This document shows positions 7,374-10,547 of a DNA stretch of 10,547 bases, piece by piece. A model generated the notes under the pieces. It was not told the origin of the DNA, did not search any database, and saw only the letters and a list, made by a program, of their open reading frames with translations. Origin of the DNA: an uncultured Anaerotruncus sp. (GTDB lineage Bacteria; Bacillota; Clostridia; Oscillospirales; CAG-272); the NCBI GenBank assembly GCA_905210995.1, contig CAJLZE010000073.1:1-10547 (forward strand), in the 5' to 3' direction. Position 1 is the first letter of the stretch, and each line of letters starts with the position of its first letter. The translations under genes and the position numbers were made by a program.

Positions 7374-7430
7374 TCAAGCCGATACGGATCATTCGCCGGT
7401 GATACACCATGACGGATGAGATGTAAAGGG

Positions 7431-7472
7431 GGCTGCCGCGCATTTGCGCGGCAGCTCTGTTTTTTGCTTTTT
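7431..7472 (+). terminator. Intrinsic terminator of the lipoprotein gene
   Basis: GCTGCCGCGC (7432-7441) and GCGCGGCAGC (7446-7455) form a perfect 10-bp stem around ATTT, followed by two T runs within 7460-7472. It lies about 60 bases after the lipoprotein stop and directly before the next promoter, so it insulates the lipoprotein gene from the phosphatase-CapA unit. Confidence 0.92.
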
Positions 7473-7476
7473 GCGA

Positions 7477-7505
7477 TTGACATTGACGGATATATGTGAT
7501 AAAAT
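7477..7505 (+). promoter_or_regulatory. Strong promoter of the phosphatase-CapA unit
   Basis: Consensus TTGACA (7477-7482), 17-bp spacer ending in TGA, and TAAAAT (7500-7505); the TG gives an extended -10. The hexamers and spacing are identical to those of the lipoprotein promoter. ATTGAC occurs three times here (7476, 7482, 7506), the first two in tandem across the -35 box. Transcription would begin near 7512. Confidence 0.8.
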
Positions 7506-7545
7506 ATTGACATAAAAACGATGTAACGGAAGGGGGCGGTCTGCT

Positions 7546-8280
7546 GTGACCGAGGATGCGGTCTATTTTGATTTTCATACACATATTCTCCCCGGCGCCG
7601 ATCACGGCTCTCGCGGAGCCGAGGACACCGCCGCCGAAATGCGCGAGCTTTACGAGCTTGGCGCGGGAATCGCCGTTGCGACCCCTCATTTTTATCCCGC
7701 AAGAACGAATATCGAAAAATTCCGTGCGGTGCGCAATGCGGCGCTCGTGAGGTTTGAAAAAATAAGGCAGCCGTTCTGGTGCCCGACCTGCGTCGGCGCC
7801 GAGGTGGCGGTATGCCAAAGTCTCGAACGCATGCCCGAGCTTGACGAGCTTTGCATTGACGGCACATCGGTCATTTTGCTTGAGATGCCGTTTGCAAGGT
7901 GGATGGACAGCATTCTTGACACCGTTGCGGCGATACGCGACGCGGGATTCACGCCCGTGTTTGCACATCTCGACCGCTATGAGCCGGAGGCTGCCGAGGC
8001 GCTTTTTGCGCTCGGAATGAAGGGGCAGCTCAACCTTTCGGCGCTCGGCACGCGCAATCCGTGGAAGCGCAAAAGGCTCCTCGGGTGGATAGACGGGCGT
8101 TCGATAGTCGCCGTAGGCAGCGACATACACACATCTTCGGTGCGCGACGACCGCGCGGAGACCGAGCGGGGCATATCGGCGCTCGGCGAGGAGCGGCTTG
8201 AATATCTCAGACATTCGACAGCCGATCTTTTGCGCGGGGCAAAGATATATGATTTCAGACCCAAGAAAAGCGACGGGTGA
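7546..8280 (+). CDS. CpsB/CapC-family PHP-type phosphatase (protein-tyrosine phosphatase-like)
   Basis: This 244-residue protein belongs to the PHP-fold, metal-dependent family of Streptococcus CpsB and Bacillus YwqE. Those enzymes remove phosphate from tyrosines of capsule-regulating BY-kinases. The order of motifs fits: FDFHTHILPGADHGS (8-22, H11 and H13), TPHF (46-49, H48), GAEV (84-87, E86), LLEMPF (111-116, E113), FAHLDRY (139-145, H141) and GSDIH (191-195, D193 and H195). The family normally has Asp-Asp-Gly after the HxH motif; here it is Asp-His-Gly, so the second Asp, a metal ligand in the pneumococcal enzyme as I recall it, is H20. The GTG start fits because the first metal motif sits at the N-terminus as in relatives, and GGAAGGGGG lies nine bases upstream. 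It is followed at once by a CapA-like lipoprotein gene. No BY-kinase or glycosyltransferase gene is in view, so the substrate is unknown. Confidence 0.87.
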   Translation: MTEDAVYFDFHTHILPGADHGSRGAEDTAAEMRELYELGAGIAVATPHFYPARTNIEKFRAVRNAALVRFEKIRQPFWCPTCVGAEVAVCQSLERMPELDELCIDGTSVILLEMPFARWMDSILDTVAAIRDAGFTPVFAHLDRYEPEAAEALFALGMKGQLNLSALGTRNPWKRKRLLGWIDGRSIVAVGSDIHTSSVRDDRAETERGISALGEERLEYLRHSTADLLRGAKIYDFRPKKSDG

Positions 8281-8285
8281 AAAAT

Positions 8286-9638
8286 ATGATGAAAAAAAGA
8301 TCTGTATTCATAAAACGCCTCACGTCTTTCGCGGCGCTTGCCGTGTGTCTTGCGGCGATATGCGCCCTTTTGGCGGGCTGTATGCTCGGCGGCGGCGACC
8401 TTACGACGCCCGCGGTGACGGATACATCGCCGGCAGCTCCGTCTACCTCTGAGGTGACCGAGCCGACGACGAGCGGGACGGCGGAGATCACGACAACGCC
8501 GCCGGACACCGAACCGCTTCCGCCGCCCGATAAAGTCATAAGCTTTGCGGCGTGCGGCGACAATATACTTTACCGCCCTGCGATATGGGAGGCGAAGGAT
8601 CGCGCCAAGGCGGGCGGCAGGACGTATAATTTCCGTCCGATATACAAAAACGTTGAGTCGGTCATTGCCGCGGCGGATGTAGCGTTTATAAATCAGGAGA
8701 CGGTAATTGCCGGCGCGGAGTACGGATATACCGGATACCCGCTGTTCAACAGCCCGCGTGACATTGCCGACGATCTTGTTGACATGGGCTTTGACATCGT
8801 GTCTCTTGCAAACAATCACATCCTTGATATGCGCGAGCAGGGGCTTTACAACACCATAAAGTACTGGAACGGGCTGCCGGTGGTCACGGTCGGCGCGTAT
8901 CTCAACGCCGACGATGAGGCGACGCTGCGCATAGTCGAGCGCAACGGCGTTAAGATCGCCGTGCTTGCATATACCTACGGCGCTAACGGGCGCGTTGTTG
9001 CGTCTGATTCTCCGCTTGTCGTTCCGTTTTACAAGGAGCCGCACAAGAACTACCCGAACTACGACGAGATATTTGAGGAGAAGCTGCGCACCGAGGTCGC
9101 ACGGGCAAAAAATGCGGCTGACGTGGTGCTTGTTTCGGTGCATTGGGGATACGAGGACAAACAGACTCCGAACGAGGAGCAGAGAAAGGTGGCTCAGATA
9201 CTCTGCGATGCGGGAGCGGATATAATTCTCGGTCATCACCCGCACGTGCTGCAGCCGATTGAATATATTCAGAGCACGGACGGAACGCACAAGACGTTTT
9301 GCGCTTTTTCACTCGGCAATTTTCTTGCCATGCAGGGGTACGATTACAACGCTCTCGGCGGGCTGCTCACATTTGATCTGCGCGTCGGTGCCGGCGGTGT
9401 GAGCGTTGAAAATGCACTTCTGACGCCTACGGTCTCGTATTTCAACGGCTCTTACCGTTCAAACGAGATATATCTGCTCTCCGATTTTACGGATGCGCTT
9501 TGTGCGAGCCACGGTGTAGTGAGGTTGCGCGGTCAAGCCGGCTGGGGCGGCAAAATGTCGCTGAAATCGCTGCGCTATTATCTCAACAAGGCAATAAGCG
9601 ACGAGTATCTGCCCGAGGCGTTCCGAAAGGGAAGCTGA
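8286..9638 (+). CDS. CapA-family (PGA_cap, PF09587) lipoprotein
   Basis: This 450-residue protein has a lipoprotein signal (lipobox LAGC, C32), a Thr/Pro/Ser-rich linker to about residue 80, and a CapA/PgsA domain of calcineurin-like fold. Visible landmarks are FAACGDNILY, FINQETVI, LFNSPRDIADDL, the hallmark LANNHILDMREQG, VLVSVHWGYE, the metal-site-like ILGHHPHVLQPIEY and FSLGNFLA. CapA of Bacillus is needed for making or anchoring capsular poly-gamma-glutamate, but many homologues occur without capB/capC, as here, and their role is not settled. The start is ambiguous: GTG at 8277 overlaps the phosphatase stop, while ATG at 8286 has GGTGA (8276-8280) five bases upstream; ATG at 8289 is also possible. 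I chose 8286. It is co-transcribed with the phosphatase gene and ends at a strong terminator. Codons favour CCG, GCG and ATA as in most of the window. Confidence 0.9.
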   Translation: MMKKRSVFIKRLTSFAALAVCLAAICALLAGCMLGGGDLTTPAVTDTSPAAPSTSEVTEPTTSGTAEITTTPPDTEPLPPPDKVISFAACGDNILYRPAIWEAKDRAKAGGRTYNFRPIYKNVESVIAAADVAFINQETVIAGAEYGYTGYPLFNSPRDIADDLVDMGFDIVSLANNHILDMREQGLYNTIKYWNGLPVVTVGAYLNADDEATLRIVERNGVKIAVLAYTYGANGRVVASDSPLVVPFYKEPHKNYPNYDEIFEEKLRTEVARAKNAADVVLVSVHWGYEDKQTPNEEQRKVAQILCDAGADIILGHHPHVLQPIEYIQSTDGTHKTFCAFSLGNFLAMQGYDYNALGGLLTFDLRVGAGGVSVENALLTPTVSYFNGSYRSNEIYLLSDFTDALCASHGVVRLRGQAGWGGKMSLKSLRYYLNKAISDEYLPEAFRKGS

Positions 9639-9653
9639 TCTTTTATAAAAGCA

Positions 9654-9695
9654 TAACGGTCTGCCGCATTTTTGCGGCAGACCGTTAATGTTTTT
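9654..9695. terminator. Terminator between convergent capA-like and addA genes
   Basis: A perfect 15-bp stem (9654-9668 with 9673-9687) closes a TTTT loop. On the plus strand it is followed by ATGTTTTTATT, a good T tract for the CapA-like gene; these T's overlap the addA stop codon at 9694-9696. On the minus strand the hairpin starts six bases after the addA stop and is followed by ATGCTTTTAT, a weaker tract. It probably acts in both directions, more strongly on the plus strand. Confidence 0.88.
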
Positions 9696-10547
9696 ATTGT
9701 TTCGGCAGCGGTATATCGACCGTGTCGCCGAGGCACAGTGAATACACCGTTATGCGGTCGGGAGCGCGCCCTGTCATGAGCCGCAGGGCGGCGCTGTAAT
9801 ATCCGAGCTGCTCGGAGTGTGCCGCTATGAGCTTTTTGGCGGCAAGCGACGGGTCTCGCATTTCGGCGGGGCTCAGGCGGTCGGTTTTATAGTCGCAAAG
9901 CACGAGCTTTCCGCCCGCGTCGGTGAAAAACAGGTCGATAACACCCTGAACGAGAACCTTTTCGCCCTCAAGGCTTGCGGCAAGCTCCGGGGCTGTCGCA
10001 AACTGAGCGGCGGGCAGCATTACGTTGAAGCGCTGCTCGCGCCTTACATCCCCGGCATTTTTTATTTCGAACAGAAGCCTGCTGCGTGAAAAATGCACAA
10101 GCTCGTCGCGTCGCAAAAGCTCGGCGTTGTCGCTTGAAATAAATCCTTGCGATACGAGCCGCGCGGCTTCGCCGTCAACAGCTTCCTTTGTGCCGTCAAG
10201 CCGCGAAAAATCGCAGAACTGGAGGAAAAGATGCGTCGCGGTGCCGCGTGCGGCGGCAAGCTTTGCGCCGGTCAGAACTTCCTTGGCACCCTTGCCGCCC
10301 ATGAACGACGGGATGCGTATTTCGCCTGTGTCGTCGACAGTGCGTCGCAGCAGCTCCTCCGCTGCGAGCTCTTCTTCATCGTCGAGCGCGCCGGGATAGA
10401 GCTTTGAGACCGACAGCTTTGCGGGGACCGTCGCAAGATGCGAATACGGATAGACGTAGTTTATCCGTTTTTCCATAAGCTCGCGCAATGCCGTGACGTC
10501 CTCTGTGGAGGCGTCTTCGTGTCGGTCGTCGGTACCGGCAGCGGCTT
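9694..10547 (-). CDS. addA: AddA helicase/nuclease, C-terminal part (partial gene)
   Basis: AddA is the helicase and nuclease subunit of AddAB, the Gram-positive counterpart of RecBCD, which processes double-strand breaks for recombination. Only the last 283 or so codons are present; the frame stays open to the right edge, so the start lies outside. The fragment shows the linker INYVYPYSHLATVPAKLSVSKL typical of AddA just before its nuclease domain. The RecB-like nuclease motifs follow in order: GTATHLFLQ (His), GVIDLFF (Asp), LCDYKTD (Asp and Lys) and QLGYYSAAL (Gln and Tyr). All expected catalytic residues appear intact, so the nuclease should be active. The helicase domain cannot be seen. 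The gene reads toward the CapA-like gene and ends at the shared hairpin; addB would be expected upstream, beyond the window. Confidence 0.93.
   Translation of the reverse strand, partial: AAAGTDDRHEDASTEDVTALRELMEKRINYVYPYSHLATVPAKLSVSKLYPGALDDEEELAAEELLRRTVDDTGEIRIPSFMGGKGAKEVLTGAKLAAARGTATHLFLQFCDFSRLDGTKEAVDGEAARLVSQGFISSDNAELLRRDELVHFSRSRLLFEIKNAGDVRREQRFNVMLPAAQFATAPELAASLEGEKVLVQGVIDLFFTDAGGKLVLCDYKTDRLSPAEMRDPSLAAKKLIAAHSEQLGYYSAALRLMTGRAPDRITVYSLCLGDTVDIPLPKQ

Noticed and set aside
7374..7430. Possible small gene or structured RNA between the lipoprotein stop and its terminator
   Set aside because: Only a four-base-pair GGTG/CACC hairpin and no convincing start with ribosome binding site are visible; it is best read as the 3' untranslated region.
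7348..8214. A 288-codon minus-strand frame covering the lipoprotein terminator and phosphatase gene
   Set aside because: It spans a strong plus-strand terminator and promoter and its translation resembles no protein family; the true gene is on the plus strand.
7977..9290. A 437-codon open frame on the minus strand opposite the CapA-like and phosphatase genes
   Set aside because: Its translation is Arg-rich with no recognisable motif, while the plus strand encodes clear PHP and CapA motifs with promoter, ribosome binding sites and terminator. Long antisense frames are expected in GC-rich DNA.

Overview
The window looks like chromosomal DNA from a Gram-positive, moderately GC-rich member of the Clostridia. 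The evidence is an AddA-type helicase/nuclease, a CpsB-type PHP phosphatase, several Shine-Dalgarno-led genes (GGAGG, AGGAG), sigma-A-like promoters with 17-bp spacers, and lipoproteins with Thr/Pro-rich linkers. I cannot place it below class level from sequence alone. No mobile element, phage gene, CRISPR array, tRNA or rRNA is visible, and no gene-free stretch exceeds 200 bases.

Layout. Positions 59-1947 (minus strand) hold a two-gene unit: glycerate 2-kinase, then a DUF218/YdcF-type membrane protein. They are joined by an ATGA stop/start overlap and preceded by a good promoter. Positions 2071-4761 (minus) encode a single-chain ABC exporter-like protein (N-terminal ATPase, C-terminal FtsX/MacB permease) with a very large extracytoplasmic domain, ended by a perfect intrinsic terminator. 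Positions 4922-6088 (minus) encode a THUMP-domain RNA methyltransferase of the RlmL/YpsC type, with its own extended -10 promoter.

A 199-bp divergent promoter region then switches the coding strand. Positions 6288-7373 (plus) encode an unrecognised 361-residue lipoprotein with a strong promoter, its own terminator and codon use clearly unlike its neighbours. Positions 7546-9638 (plus) hold a two-gene unit with its own strong promoter: a CpsB/CapC-like PHP-family phosphatase and a CapA-like (PGA_cap) lipoprotein. A 15-bp-stem terminator separates this unit from the convergent addA gene, whose 5' part runs off the right edge.

Functionally, the left half is housekeeping (glycerate metabolism, export, rRNA modification). 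The right half of the plus strand is a cell-surface module: two lipoproteins plus a phosphatase of the kind that usually acts on capsule-regulating tyrosine kinases. I found no convincing undescribed system. The points most worth a second look are the codon use of the lipoprotein gene, the changed metal-ligand position in the phosphatase, and the CpsB-CapA pair standing without any capsule gene in view.
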